From Heterocephalus glaber (lineage: Eukaryota > Chordata > Mammalia > Rodentia > Bathyergidae), in NCBI RefSeq assembly GCF_000247695.1, contig NW_004624801.1, positions 5,101,869 to 5,165,868 of the forward strand: a DNA stretch of 64,000 nt. The letters are read 5' to 3'. This document shows, one piece after another, positions 33,224-60,725 of the stretch; the stretch's first letter is position 1; every line of letters starts with the position of its first letter. The notes under the pieces were generated by a model. The model saw only the letters and a program-made list of their open reading frames with translations. It had not been told where the DNA came from and made no database searches. The translations under genes were made by a program, and so were the position numbers.

Positions 33224-33395
33224 CAGTATTGAGGTTTGAACCCAGAGCCTTCACCCTGAGCTACATCCCCAGCCCTTTTTATTCTGAAACAGTAACTCAA
33301 CAAGCCACTAAGTTGCCCAGGCCAGGCTCAAACTTTCGATCCTCCTGCCTCAGCCTCCCAGAGTGCTGGCGTTACAGGCGTGCCCAGCATGCCTG
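33224..33395 (-). repeat. B1-ID dimer
   Basis: GAGGTTTGAACCCAGAGCC, then B1 part ending GGCGTGCCCAGCATG. Confidence 0.83.
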
Positions 33396-33589
33396 GGCTA
33401 ATCAGAGTGGGTTAATGTAATCCAAGTCCAGAGTTAGCTGTCTGGGGCTGGACTGGCAACTGTCTCCACAAACTTCCCAGGAGCACAGAGCCTTCCAGAG
33501 TACCGTGATGCCATCTCCGAGAGGTGCCCTCCACACTATGGCAGAGGAGGGGAACCGGTAACCACAGCTAGGGGAGATGAAGAGAAACT

Positions 33590-33785
33590 ACTTTGAGCAA
33601 GCAGTACACCTTTGGCATGGGCTGGAAGTGTTACACGAGTCACTTCTCCCAACAACCCCAGGAGGACATCGTGTCCATCACGCTGATGAGGAAACAAGCT
33701 CAGAAGCATTGGGTAACTGACCCACAATGACACAACAAGGAGGGTCCAGAGCTAAGACCAAGAATCCAGGTCTGTGGGACTCTCT
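33590..33785 (+). repeat. MIR SINE
   Basis: Shows the MIR order: CAACAACCCCAGGAGG, GATGAGGAAACAAGCTCAGA, GGGTAACTGACCCACAATGA, CCAAGAATCCAGGTCTG. Confidence 0.75.
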
Positions 33786-33804
33786 TATGGACTGAGTCTA
33801 TTTG

Positions 33805-33915
33805 TTTTGAGGCAAGGTTTCCCCATGTAGTCCAGACGAGCCTGCAACTTTCAACCCTCCTGCCTCGGCCTCCCAGAGTGCTGGGATTACAGGCACACTC
33901 CACAATGCCCAACAG
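33805..33915 (-). repeat. B1-type SINE
   Basis: GAGGCAAGGTTTCCCCATG to CACTCCACAATGCCCA. Confidence 0.8.
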
Positions 33916-34728
33916 GAACAACAAAAAAAATGTTTTGAATTTTGCTCCAGTAGGACTTTGGAACAGACTGCACTTTCATTGTAGGAATAATGGATGATCC
34001 ACACTGAGACAAAGTGCTGTCTCTCAGCCTCAGTCGTCTTCCCCAAGTAGTGGGATCTTCCCTCACTGTTCTGGGAGGAGGAGGACTGGGAACAGGAGGG
34101 GAGCATTCTCAACCCTCACCTCGCTGTGGGCTTCCATGCGACACATACAATTGTGTTTGTGGGGCTCAGCAACAAGGCACTAACAGTCCCTTCCCGTATA
34201 CAAACAACAACCCATGAGAAGATGAGGCGGGAGAGCAGGTCTCATCTAAAAATCAACAAAGATTAAGTATCTGGGAACAAACATCACAAGAGGCCTGCAG
34301 ACCTCCACGAGGACAAGTGTGTGATGTCCCCCAAGGCCACGGGACGAGGAGGCAGCACCAGGTGCTTGGATAGGAAGAGCAACGTCATACGGATGTCGGT
34401 TCTTCTGAAGGTAGTTTGTAAATGTAACATGATCCAAATAAAAACACCAAGAGGCTTTTTTTTTCTGGAACAAGACAAAGTTTACATTGAAAACTTAAAC
34501 AAGCAAGAAGAGCCAGGAAAATTCTGAGAAGAGGCAGGAGGAGAGGACAGCCCTGTCTGATATCACAACTGCAGCGAAGCCTTGGGGATTTGCTCTGCTG
34601 CACAGCGAGGCCCAGGAGCAGATGGACAAAGTAGGGGGCAGAAAACCCAGAGACGGGACTTGACACACACGCCGCAGGATACACAGTGGGTCTCAATCAG
34701 AGAGCTGACAATGGGCTTACAAACTGAC
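33916..34728. other. Unique spacer
   Basis: L1-like words may occur near 34240-34530 (GATTAAGTATCTGGGAACAA, GATCCAAATAAAAACACCAA) but too diverged to assign firmly. No gene recognised. Confidence 0.35.
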
Positions 34729-35030
34729 TGGGGCTGGAACCCAGGGCTTCGAGCATGCCAGGCAAGCGCCCTGCCACTGAGCTGCACCCTCAGCCCCTCA
34801 ACCTTTCAATAAATTCTCTCTGCCAGCTGTACAGCCATCTGGAAAAGAGAGCTGGACCTGTCCACCTCACACAGATCAGCAGGGCAGGCGTCACATGGAT
34901 CAAAGATTTAAACACTAAAAAAAAAATTTGGGCTAGGTGTGCAGCTTGGTGGTAGAGCATGTGCTTAGCATGTATGAAGCCCCAGGTTCAACCCACAGCA
35001 CTAAGAAATAAATATAAAAAATAAAAATTG
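34729..35030. repeat. Two older ID-type SINEs, opposite strands
   Basis: Minus copy 34729-34798 (GGGGCTGGAACCCAGGGC); plus copy 34929-35030 with the classical ID centre GTAGAGCATGTGCTTAGCAT. Confidence 0.78.
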
Positions 35031-35166
35031 GATGAACACAGGGCTGAGCAGGTGCCAGCTGGTGGCAGGGTACTGACCAGGTGTGGAGCCTGCGCTGATT
35101 AACCACCTCATGCAGGTTACCTTGCAGGTGTCATCCTGTGTAGTTCTGCCAACCATGCGGAGTTTC

Positions 35167-35248
35167 TTGGTACCAGGGATCGAACTCAGGACCTTACGCT
35201 TGTGAGGCAGATGCAGCAGATGCAGCACCAAGTTAAATCCCCGGCCTT
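35167..35248 (-). repeat. ID SINE
   Basis: GGAGTTTCTT on both sides. Confidence 0.9.
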
Positions 35249-35249
35249 G

Positions 35250-35855
35250 AGGAGTTTCTTTTTTAACACCTAAGTGTCTCCACCTGATCCTCAGAAGATC
35301 ACACGTTCAAGGTTACTGACCTTGTTCTAAAAGCATGGGAAGCAAGCTGCACCCACCCAAGGCCACTGTGGGGACAGGGGCCTGACTGCTGCCCTGTTGC
35401 TCCTGGCTGTGGACTGGATCAGCCACTGCTAGCATCACATGACCCACGAGGGCAAAGGGCTTGGGCAGGCAGGAAGCCAGGAGGTCAGGGAGCAGCTCCT
35501 CAGCCCAACAAACACATAATATGGCGGAGGGGGACAGGTGCTGGGGGTTTTGAGACATCAAGGGTGGAAGAGTTCACTGGAGGCTGGTGGGGGTTCTCAG
35601 GAGATGGGAGTTTGCAGGGTCAAGTTTCTTGATAAGAGCTGGGATAAGTAGATACACAGAGAAGAGGGGGCAGAGCATTAATGAGGAGACACTGGCCAGG
35701 ATAAAGGGGACTGGAGAGACCTCTGCCTAGGATCCGGAGAAAAGCTAAGGGCTCAGAGGGTTTGGGATGTGAGAGGCAAAGAATTGGACCAGGTGTGGGC
35801 TGGATGCCAGGATCCAAGTCAGTGCCTGTCACATTGCACTTAATAGCTGCAAAAC
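35250..35855. other. Unique spacer
   Basis: Nothing recognised; short frames only. Confidence 0.4.
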
Positions 35856-35856
35856 A

Positions 35857-36050
35857 ACCAGGTGTGGCGGCCCAGGCCTGTAATCCCAGGAGGCTGAGGC
35901 AGGAGGGTTCCGAGTTCAAGTCCAGCCTGGGCAACTTAGCAACTTAGTGAGACCCTGTCTCAAAATAACAAAAAATGAAGTGAAAAAGGACTGGGGATGT
36001 AGCTGAGTGGAAGGGCCCTGGGTTCAATCTCCAGTGACACACACAGACAC
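35857..36050 (+). repeat. B1-ID dimer
   Basis: CCAGGTGTGGCGGCCCAGGC start, ID part GGGGATGTAGCTGAGTGGA. Confidence 0.83.
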
Positions 36051-36074
36051 ACAAAGCTGCAAAACACATTCAGA

Positions 36075-36215
36075 TTCATGTTGGATCCTCAGACCAACCA
36101 GGTGACATTATTATTGGTTTGATTTTTAAACAGATGAAGGAAGGGGTAGGAGGTTAGGGGCCCTGGTCTCACAGCCAGGACTAAAGCTTGAGCTCCTTGG
36201 CCTGTAGGCTGTACT
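36075..36215 (+). repeat. MIR SINE fragment
   Basis: GGATCCTCAGACCAACCAGG, ACAGATGAAGGAAGGGG and GTCTCACAGCCAGGACTAAA follow the MIR consensus order. Confidence 0.5.
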
Positions 36216-36805
36216 CCCGCGGGGCAGGAATCTGGGGTCCCCTTCTCACTCTGGATCAGCGGGGAGGAGATCAGGGGTGGAAGGTGCAGCCCAGAGGCAG
36301 CCCTTGCCTGGGCGTGGGTGCATCCCTGTGTTTCCTGCAGCCTCGAGCTTCCTTCCCTTCTGGGTGCCGAGTGTTCCCGGTTCGCCTCCCACCGCTCTGG
36401 CTCTGCCTCTGCTCCCGTATGGCTTCCTGCTTCCCCTACATGGTCCCTGGGCACTTGGCTTCCTCAGTCTGTACAGTCTGGGGCCTCACCACACCTCTGG
36501 CTTCATGGGGGCCATTGACATGCTGTTCCGAGTCTGATCCCTTGCTCGGATCCACATCCTGGGCTCTGGGTGAACACGCTTGCTTCTCCCCCACATCCGG
36601 CCTCAGGCGCCTCAAGCTCAAACTGTCCCACCTTTCTCCTGATCCTACCCCCGGCCTTGTCCTCCTGTTCAAATAGCAGCCAGAGAGTCTCCCTAAATTG
36701 CTCATGATCCCCTGAGTTCACCAGGATGGCCGCACCGGTCTCTATGCTCCCTCCCCACCATTCTGGCCCAATAGGCTAAAAATCCTCACTGGACAGCCTG
36801 TTCAT
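36216..36805. other. Unique GC-rich spacer
   Basis: A 162-codon plus frame at 36188-36676 has overlapping frames on both strands and no known domain, so I do not call a gene. Confidence 0.4.
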
Positions 36806-36807
36806 GG

Positions 36808-37000
36808 AGCTGAGTGTGGTGGCACACCTGTAATCCCAGCACTCAGGATGAGACAGGAGGATCACAAATTTGAGTCCAGTTTGGGCAACTTAGTGACTTA
36901 GTGAGACCCTGTCTCAAAATAAAAACTAAAGAGCTGCGGATGTATTCAGTGAGAAGAAGGCCCTGGGTTTAATTCCCAGTACTGGGGGTGGGGTGGGAAG
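36808..37000 (+). repeat. B1-ID dimer
   Basis: GAGCTGAGTGTGGTGGCACA start, ID part ending TTTAATTCCCAGTACTGGGG. Confidence 0.82.
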
Positions 37001-37444
37001 CCTTGTATATGGATATTCAGAGCAGCGTTATTCATGAAAATCAGAGTGCAACAATCCAAATGCTCTCAACAATGTGTGCATAAACAAAAGGTAGCAGAGC
37101 CTCGCAATGGAATATTATCCTACCTGAAAAAGGTACTTATTTGAGCTGTCACAGAATTGAACTGTAAAAAACGTTTACGGTCGGCTAAAGAAGCCAGACA
37201 CACAGGCCTCAGAGTGTATGATTCCGTTTACAGAAAATGTCCAGAATAGGCAAAGTCTTAGAGCCAGAGCAGACTGGGTGCCTGGCAGGGGCCAGGGGGG
37301 CGCTGTGGGAAGTGAGCGCTAATGGGTACAGGGATACAGGGTTTCTCCGGGCTGGTGACGATGCTCTGAAGTAGACTGTGGTGATGACTGTGTATAACTG
37401 TTTACACAAGTGACCTGTATGATGCGTTAGTTGTATCCTAATAA

Positions 37445-37880
37445 AGTTTTGGTTTTTTTTGGATACAAGGTCTCTTTGTGGTTCAGGTTGACCTTGAATA
37501 TCCAGCAATCCTCCTGTCTCAGCCTCTCAAGTGCTGGGATTAGAGGCACGTGGCACTACGCCCAGCTCAATAAAGCTGTTCTTAAAAAAGGAACAGAGCT
37601 GGGTGTGGTGGCACATGGCTGTGATCCAGCACTGGGAGGCTGAGGCAGAAGGATCGCTGTGAGTTCAAGGCCAGCCTGGGCTACATAGTGAGTTCAGGGC
37701 CAGCCTGAACTACAAAGGGAGACGCTGCCTCAAAAAAAACAAAAAAAGGGCTGGGGATTTAGCTCAGTCGTTCTACTGCCTGCCTTGAAAACGCAAGGTC
37801 CCGAGTTCGATCCCTGGTACAAAAATAAGTAAATAAATAAAAATTAAAGATAAAAATAAATAAAAAAATAAACAAACAAA
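37445..37880. repeat. B1 (minus), B1 (plus), ID (plus) in a row
   Basis: B1 minus 37445-37568; B1 plus 37596-37745; ID plus 37748-37880 with an AAAT-rich tail. Confidence 0.87.
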
Positions 37881-37884
37881 TGAA

Positions 37885-38200
37885 CATATGCACCATGTAG
37901 CGTGCTTACTCTGGCTCCTCCCTGCGGCCTCCCTGCCTGCTCTGGCCTCCATCTCGGGTGCCAAGGGTGCCTTGGGCCGCCTCAGGTGTCTTCCTCCCTG
38001 CATTCAGAGCTTTCTCAGGGCCGGGTGCTGTCTCACCTCCTCCCCAGCACTTGCTCCAGGCCCGCAGAGCCTGTGTCCTCTCAGCTGCTGCCACCTACCC
38101 AGCTGGTCTCTCAGCCTCCGGCAGGTGTCATGGTTCTGAAGCCTTCCCACAGGTCCTCTGGCTGGCAACATGGTATCATGGGCACTGCAGAGCCGGTGAC
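37885..38200. other. Unique GC-rich stretch
   Basis: Moderately GC-rich with several overlapping open frames on both strands; no domain or splice pattern recognised. Confidence 0.4.
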
Positions 38201-38202
38201 AC

Positions 38203-38240
38203 TGCGTGCGTGCGTGTGTGTGTGTGTGTGTGCGTGTGTG
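38203..38240. repeat. (TG)n/(CG) microsatellite
   Basis: GCGTGCGTGCGTGTG followed by TG repeats. Confidence 0.92.
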
Positions 38241-38600
38241 ATACTGGTTATTGAACCCAGGACTTCTGTTACATCCCTGGTTCTTTTTTAATTTTTTGAG
38301 ACAAGGTCTCACTAAGTTGCTAAATTACCCAGGCTGGGCTGGAATTTACAATCCTCCTGCCTCAGCTTCCCAGAGTGCTGAGATTACAGTGCCCAGCAAG
38401 TCATTTCCTTCTCTAACCCCGCAACCCCCACTGTGTGGTACTAAGGATTGAACCCAGAGAGCACTAGGCTACGCCCCCAGCCTTTTTTATGTTGAGCCAG
38501 GATCTTGCTAAATTCCTCAGGCTGGCCTTGAACTTGTGATCCTCCTGCTTCAGTCTCTGGAGTAGTTGGGAGTGCAGGTGTGTGCCACTGCACCTGGCTA
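38241..38600 (-). repeat. Two B1-ID dimers in tandem
   Basis: 38241-38395 and 38434-38600; each has an ID part with GAACCCAG and a B1 part. Confidence 0.8.
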
Positions 38601-38604
38601 AAAT

Positions 38605-39190
38605 CTAACATTTATAACCAGCTTCTTAAGTTTCCCACAACCCATTCCTCCCCAGTGTGGGCCCTGGACATTCAGGGCAGAGTAGTTGCTGTCACAAAGA
38701 AACCCCAAAAGTCAGTGGCAGAGCACCTCAGACCTATCAGGCCACTTGCGGCAAGTCCTGCTGACGCTGGCCTTGTCTGCTGGCTCCCCAGTGTGCAGCC
38801 AAAGCAGAAGAGGTGAAGTGGAGAGCCGTGTGGCTAAGCACACACCCCCTTGTGTGCCAGCACCTTGGCACAAGGCCACTCCGAACCAAGAGGCTGGCCA
38901 CAGTGTGGCTGACCGGCCAGGCTAGGTGATGGGGCACTCTGATCCCTACTTCCTGAGCCAATGTGACCATGGAGTTTCCCTGGCTTTCCAGGTTCTAAAA
39001 CGCTTGTCCACAGGCTGATGGAAGCCTATGGTGTCAACAAGTAGGGTGTGCATCATGTGGCTACATCCAAGGCCTTGGCCAGGTCTGTCCTCATGCGCTC
39101 AGGTGCCTTCTGGGGTGTCTCCAGGAACTGTGCCCATCGGTGCCTCTGCACTTCTGACATTACCCTTCCTGATCCGTATATTTTCAGGGC
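38605..39190. other. Unique spacer
   Basis: Nothing recognised. Confidence 0.4.
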
Positions 39191-39340
39191 GTGTGTGCTG
39201 GGGATTGAACATGCTAAGCACACGCTCTACCACTGAGCCGCAGCCCTGGGCCTATTGTCCTATGAGTAACTGTCCAGGGCTAGGAGTGTAGCTCAGCAGA
39301 AGAGTGCTTGTGTAGCATGTGCAAGGCTCTGGATTCAGCA
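39191..39340. repeat. Two older ID-type SINEs, opposite strands
   Basis: Minus 39191-39250 (ACACGCTCTACCACTGAGCC); plus 39277-39340 (GGAGTGTAGCTCAGCAGAAG). Confidence 0.75.
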
Positions 39341-39812
39341 CTGGTTTCACTTGGCATTTAGGTCAAGCTAACATGACTTCCCATCTGCTCCCAAGTACCC
39401 CTCTTCCTGTCCCCAGGCCTGTGTGCTGTCCACACTTCCTCTCTGAAAGTCACTTGGCTGAGGCTTGCATAGCAATACAAGTATAGAATGAATGCTTCTC
39501 TATCCAGTCCAGCAGAAGCCTGGAGTGGGGTGATTCCAGTTTCAGAAGACTCAAGAGTAGTGGTGCCCGCTGTGGAGGAGTGGAAGGGAGTGGGTCTGTG
39601 AAGGCCGTGCAGGGCTCTCCCCAGCTCGGTCATGCACCTCAGGAAGGGAACTGCAACCAAGAGCCAAACACTCCTGTAAGAAGGGAAATGGGAAGGGGCC
39701 ACGGCTGGCCCACTGGCTCCTTAGCATAGCCCAGGATGTTAAGGGGCACTGACACAGGGGCCTGGTCCAATAGCCTGCAGCACAGGAGAACACTTGGGGC
39801 CCTGTGGTTCTG

Positions 39813-39898
39813 ACTTTTTTTTTGTACCAGGGATTGAACTTGGGACCTTGCGCTTATGAGGCAAGTGGGGGAACCACAGAACTAAATCCCTGGGCCTG
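39813..39898 (-). repeat. ID SINE
   Basis: GTACCAGGGATTGAACTTGG body with T run at left. Confidence 0.87.
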
Positions 39899-39914
39899 GG
39901 ACTTACTTCCTTAT

Positions 39915-40062
39915 GGTACTGTACTAGGGATTGGTTCCAGGGGCTCACACTCAGCTATATTCCCCACTGGTCTGTTACCCAGGCTGGCCTTGAATTTATG
40001 ATCCTTCTGCTTCAGCTTCCCACAAGAGCTGTGACTTCAGGTGTGTACCACTGTCCCCAGGC
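39915..40062 (-). repeat. B1-ID dimer, shortened
   Basis: ACTAGGGATTGGTTCCAGGG, then a reduced B1 part. Confidence 0.7.
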
Positions 40063-40228
40063 AAGGACTGTTTTTAAATCCTTAATCCAGGTCTAGTAAG
40101 ACTAATAAGGTACACTTGGAGACAAAAGACCAGTGTTACTCAAAATAAAGGGTTGGGAACGAAGCTCAGTGCAAAGGCCCTCAATCTCCAATACTGCAAC
40201 AAAATGAACTTCTTCAAGAACCCAAGTA

Positions 40229-40378
40229 GAGCTGGGCATGCTGGTGCACACCTATAATCCCAGCACTCAGGAGGCTGAGGCAGGAGGATCACGGCAAGTT
40301 CAAGGCCAGCCTGAGCTACATAGTGAATTCAACGCCAGCCTGGACTACATGGTGAGACCCTGACTCAAAAAAAGAAAA
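40229..40378 (+). repeat. B1-type SINE
   Basis: GCTGGGCATGCTGGTGCACA start, two GCCAGCCTG units. Confidence 0.9.
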
Positions 40379-40743
40379 GGAATCCAAGTGGGTTTTTTGT
40401 TGTCTCCTCAAAATCTCACCAGGTCTACTGCAGCCAGTGCTGTCCGTGGTTACCTGGGTCACCCCAAATGAGCCTTAGCTACTTAGCATGTTGAAACTGC
40501 TTTATTCTGTCACAGACCCCTTCCATCCCTTCAGCACAGAGAGGGAGGGGGAGAACCAAGAACCAGATAAGGTCAACACTGTCCTCCCAAAGCTCCTGCT
40601 CTAGACCTGTTTCCAAGGGTGGTCTGCAAAGGAGAAACACCACTACCAGGTTTGAAGTAACTGGGAAACTCTTCAATTGAAGATAATATAAGGCATTGTA
40701 TTATATTTTGCCAAATTAAAACCTTATTTATGTTCTCACCCTT

Positions 40744-40828
40744 TTGTTTTTTTGGTACCAGGGATCAAACTTGGGTCCTTCTGCTTGTGAGGCAGGCGGC
40801 GGAACCACTGAGCTAAATCCCCGGCCCT
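40744..40828 (-). repeat. ID SINE
   Basis: CTCACCCTTTTG before and CTCACCCTATC after. Confidence 0.9.
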
Positions 40829-40829
40829 C

Positions 40830-41360
40830 TCACCCTATCTACTTCATCAAACATCAGTTTTGCCTTTCCTAATCCTTGTTAGACTGATTTAAACAGAAAA
40901 ATTTAAAAAGCCAACTCCGTAGACATCTTCAGAGCTTAATTTTATAATAAAAACTGTTTGAATAATTAGATCTTAAAAAAAAAGCGGGTGGCCTACAAGC
41001 TTCTCATGGCCAGGAATGGTGGTGCCTACCCGTACTCCCTGCACTTGGGAGCCTGAGGCAGGATGGCTCAAGCCCAGGAATTCAAAGGCAGTCTGGGCAA
41101 CACAGTGGTTGTGTTTTCAACAGGGAGGTCCTGAGATCTGAGGGTGGAGTTTGCCATCCTGTCCAGTGCTAAATTCCCCAGGATTCTGAAGATCAACCAA
41201 GTTCTGCGGGGAGCCTCACTCCTCAGGAGGCCCAGGAGACCCACTTGCTCCCCAAGGGTGACGTAAGTTAGGCAAGTCGGAAATAAGGACCCAAGAGTTC
41301 GGACTCCCTGACCTAACTTCTTTCAGATTAAATTTATCTTAAGGAAAGGGGGGAAGAAAA
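40830..41360. other. DNA downstream of the GRB2 3' end
   Basis: One diverged plus-strand B1-like element at about 41007-41110; otherwise nothing recognised. Confidence 0.45.
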
Positions 41361-41386
41361 ATACAGAGTGAAGAATTCACTGAACA

Positions 41387-41420
41387 TTTATTATTCACAA
41401 GAATTCATTGTAGGTTTATT
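41387..41420 (-). promoter_or_regulatory. GRB2: Distal polyadenylation signals of GRB2
   Basis: Two AATAAA hexamers lie on the minus strand at 41415-41420 and 41387-41392, in a short near-repeat (GTGAATAATAAA twice). Cleavage would fall about 10-30 nt further left. No other gene end explains them. Confidence 0.6.
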
Positions 41421-42803
41421 ATTCACAGTTAATCACTACCTACCAAATGCTATCCGCAGTTAAAGGATTAAGTACATAGGTCTTATTTAAACACTGATTT
41501 TCTTTTTAAATATATACACACACAAAACTTAGTTCAGCAAGGCTTCATGATATACACCAATTCCAAAATAACACAATCAAACGGTCCAGGTGTAAAATGC
41601 CAGATTTCTTTATCATCAGCGAGGCGAGGAGAGGAGCAGCAGGACGAGAGGAAGCCGGGTGAGGCAGGAAGCCCCTGAGCCTTGCGGTGCTCCAGGCTGA
41701 ATCCATCTCCATGCTCAGAGTCCAGGGAGATGCCGCTGACCTGTCAGAGCCCAAAGGCCCAAGACTGCCACCAACTTCCAGGGAGAGAAATGGAAGAGGG
41801 GCTGGGGGGAGAAATGGCTTATTAGGCACATCAGGAAGGACCAGAGGTTGACAGAAGACAGAAAGAGAGCTGTGCAGCAGCTTTGGCCTTCCTGTCTTTG
41901 CCAGTGCCTCCCCTAACTCGTCCCACTGCGAGAGGCGGATGGGGGGATCGGCCCACGTGAATGGGTGGACCACGGGCTGCTTTCTGGCTGCTGCCCCAGT
42001 GCTCACCCAGCAGGTCATGGGACTCATACGTAAAAGCCAGGGTCTCATTTTAAGAGCAAGAAAAATAAAAACCAAGTACTTTCATTCCCACCCCAGTGTG
42101 GGAACATGGACTGGGACAGCTAAGGAAGGCAGTTAGAAGCTATTTCCTCCTCTGGCTTCTGTGTTTGCAGGTTGCTGGCTCCCAGGGTTTGTGCCTGGGG
42201 GGTCTCTGAGGAGAGGAGGAGCAGACCACACCTGAGACCGGGAGGTCAAGGACTCTGATGCCATTGCAGACAGATTCCATCACCTCTGGGGACGGGGCTC
42301 ACAAATATTAAAGCTGCACCCGCAAAGACTTCTGGCTTAGGACAGGGAGACTGCCCACACCCTCCACTTCTGCTTGTCTCCTTTCTCTACCCTGTTTTCC
42401 CTTTCCATGAGGGAAAATATTTACACAGAGTAGGAGACAAATTGGATGAAAAGCTCTGGACTATCTAACTTATTTTAAAACAAAACAAAGAACACTGCTC
42501 ATAAGCAACCCTTGAAATAAGGAAAAAGGCACTATGAAAAAGCAACATCTGGAGGGGCCAAAGTGGGCAGAGGCGCAGATTTGCAGTCTGACTTTCTTCG
42601 GAAGCAGCACACCGTTCTCTTCACTCTATGCCCAGCGGTCTGAGGGCTCTCCTCCAGCGGAGGTGCAGCACAGGCCCCAGGCCACCCGGCCACTCCTTTT
42701 GTGTGTATATATGAAAATCACAGAGACGGCTATTCTTTCAGTCATTTCCACTAAAACAGACATTTTGCATAGAGAAAATACCAGCCCACTTGGTTTCTTT
42801 TCT

Positions 42804-42809
42804 TTTATT
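42804..42809 (-). promoter_or_regulatory. GRB2: Possible proximal polyadenylation signal of GRB2
   Basis: AATAAA on the minus strand about 320 nt after the stop codon. Its use would give a short 3' UTR. The sequence shows the hexamer only; use is inference. Confidence 0.3.
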
Positions 42810-43127
42810 ATTGGCATCAGCTGGGACTATACGTGGCCTTAAATGTCATGCACTGAAGGACAGGAGAAAAAGATGAGGCAAAAGGACACAGGAGGGAAAC
42901 AGGACCAGTGTGGAGAATCTGTAATAAAAACTTAAGTAAATTTTGGAATTTTGATATCCAATCCCCCTCCCACTCCCCAAAGTTCCAACCAAAGTGAGAG
43001 AGGGTCACCAGTGTGACCAGCCAGATGTTCTGAGCTCCCTACAGGCTGCCGCTCTTAAGAGGCAGCTTGTGGGTGTAATTCTTTTTGTTTTTAATTTTTC
43101 ACTTTCTTTAAATACTCTCTCTGCTTC

Positions 43128-59114
<15,987 letters not shown>

Positions 59115-59311
59115 TTAGGTTTGTGAAATGTCTTATTTCAAGTATTATCATTTACACAGAGGTAAGACAAGACTACTTGTAACTTCAAACAAACAGCATT
59201 ATGTTAAACTCTGAAAATTAAAAAGAAAAATAAATTGTCTCTGGAAATCGAAGGTCAGGCTTCCAAACATCCCCCCTCCCCAAACACCTTAAATTAAATC
59301 TTCAGAAGGAA

Positions 59312-59582
59312 AGCAGAGCTAGGCATAGTGGTGCATGCCTGTAATCCCAGCACTTGGGAGACTGAGGCCGGAGGAAAGCTTAAGTTCAAGGCCACCCTGG
59401 ACTATAGAGTGAGACCTTGTCTCAACCCGCCTCTCCTGTAAAAAGAAGGAAGCAGAAAGCATGACAGGGAAAAGTATTTTTATTGGTTTGTTTTTGAGAC
59501 AGGGCTATGCAGTTCAGGCTGGCCTTGCTTCACAGCCTTTGCAGTGTTGGGATTAGAGGCGCATGCCACTGTGCCCAGCTTA
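59312..59582. repeat. B1 (plus) and short B1 (minus)
   Basis: Plus 59312-59440 (GCTAGGCATAGTGGTGCATG); minus 59485-59582. Confidence 0.82.
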
Positions 59583-59892
59583 GTATTAGTTTGGTTTTTT
59601 TTTAAAGAAAGGAAATAAAATTAGAGATTCTAGAAAACAGCACACATTGACATCAGAGAATGAAGGGAGCTTGATAAGAGATTAAACAGACTGCAACTTG
59701 GACAGAGGGAGGTGACAAATGAAGCAAGAAGCAACAGGTATCCTTCTCTGGAGATCTCTTAGAATCCACAGAGATCCAATACTGAGATTTCTCAACTGCT
59801 TTTCTAGATTACTCCAAGAACAGATTGTCCACCAAGCAGCTCCACAGTGCTGCTGTGTATGCACAACCACACACCCTTATATGGGAAAATTT

Positions 59893-59995
59893 TACTTATT
59901 ACGTAGCCTAGGCTGGCCTCAAACTCCTGGCAATCCTCCTGCCTCAGCTCCTGAGTTCTGGGATTACAGGTGTGTGCCACCATGCCTGATAGGAA
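59893..59995 (-). repeat. B1-type SINE, partial
   Basis: TATTACGTAGCCTAGGCTGG to GCCACCATGCCTG. Confidence 0.85.
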
Positions 59996-60124
59996 AATTA
60001 TTTTTAATGACCAAGCATGACAAGTCTTCAGTATCCATTAAGGGTCATACTGTGCTCAGGTTAGGTAATATCAAAAGCACACACACCAACCAGCACAAAT
60101 CAGGTAGAAGACTTTGAGATGACA

Positions 60125-60215
60125 AAGTGAGCCACTGCATTCTACAGTGGGGAAAACAGATCCAGAAAAATGAAATGGCTACCCCAGGTTATGAACTAGT
60201 GACCTCATGTAGCTC
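60125..60215 (+). repeat. MIR SINE fragment
   Basis: GGGGAAAACAGATCCAGAAA followed by ATGGCTACCCCAGGTTATGA resembles the MIR core. Confidence 0.45.
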
Positions 60216-60228
60216 AGAATCACACCCA

Positions 60229-60292
60229 GGGCCAGAGTACAGCTCAGTAGTAGAGCACTTGCCTACCATGCACTAGGCTGAATCACATCCTT
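60229..60292 (+). repeat. Older ID-type SINE
   Basis: GTAGAGCACTTGCCTACCAT, the classical ID centre. Confidence 0.78.
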
Positions 60293-60506
60293 ACTTTCAG
60301 ATTCTAAATGAATGTTCTACAGCTGCCTCCCGTGAGTCACACAGACAGGACAGGCCTTGAGACTAAGCTGTAGATAATATGAGGACCAGAAAAGAACTTG
60401 GGATAAATGCCACACTACACTGTGAATTCTGTACTTCTATACTTTTAACAAAAGGCAAAGGGCAGAAAGCATAAAGGTGGTATTCTGAAAGAGAAAAGAA
60501 AATCTA

Positions 60507-60725
60507 GTCAGGCATGGTGGTATGTACCTGTAATCCTTTGGGAAGCTGAGCCAGGAGAGCATACATTTGAGCTCAGCCTGGGGAACTTAGTGAGGTCCTG
60601 TCTCAAAATTTAAAAATAAAAAGGGCTGGGGACATAGCTCAGCAATAAGGCTCTGGGTTCAGTCCCCAGTACCAGGAAATACAAAGAAGAGAGGAGACAA
60701 GAGAGAAGGGAGGGGGGGGAGAGAG
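60507..60725 (+). repeat. B1-ID dimer and (GA)n tail region
   Basis: GTCAGGCATGGTGGTATGTA start, ID part GGGGACATAGCTCAGCAAT, then a purine-rich run to 60730. Confidence 0.82.

Larger units (their letters stand above)
41365..43127 (-). other. GRB2: Probable GRB2 3' untranslated region
   Basis: The stretch from the TAA to about 41365 has no recognisable SINE or LINE, although flanking DNA carries one every few hundred bases. That fits a transcribed 3' UTR in the terminal exon. It ends just past two AATAAA hexamers. The exact cleavage site is inferred. A 176-codon open frame in it (41545-42075) is not gene-like. Confidence 0.7.

Noticed and set aside
36188..36676. 162-codon plus frame
   Set aside because: GC-rich DNA with overlapping open frames on both strands and no recognisable domain or splice context.
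41545..42075. 176-codon minus frame
   Set aside because: Lies in the GRB2 3' UTR, no domain, no conservation visible, low-complexity composition.
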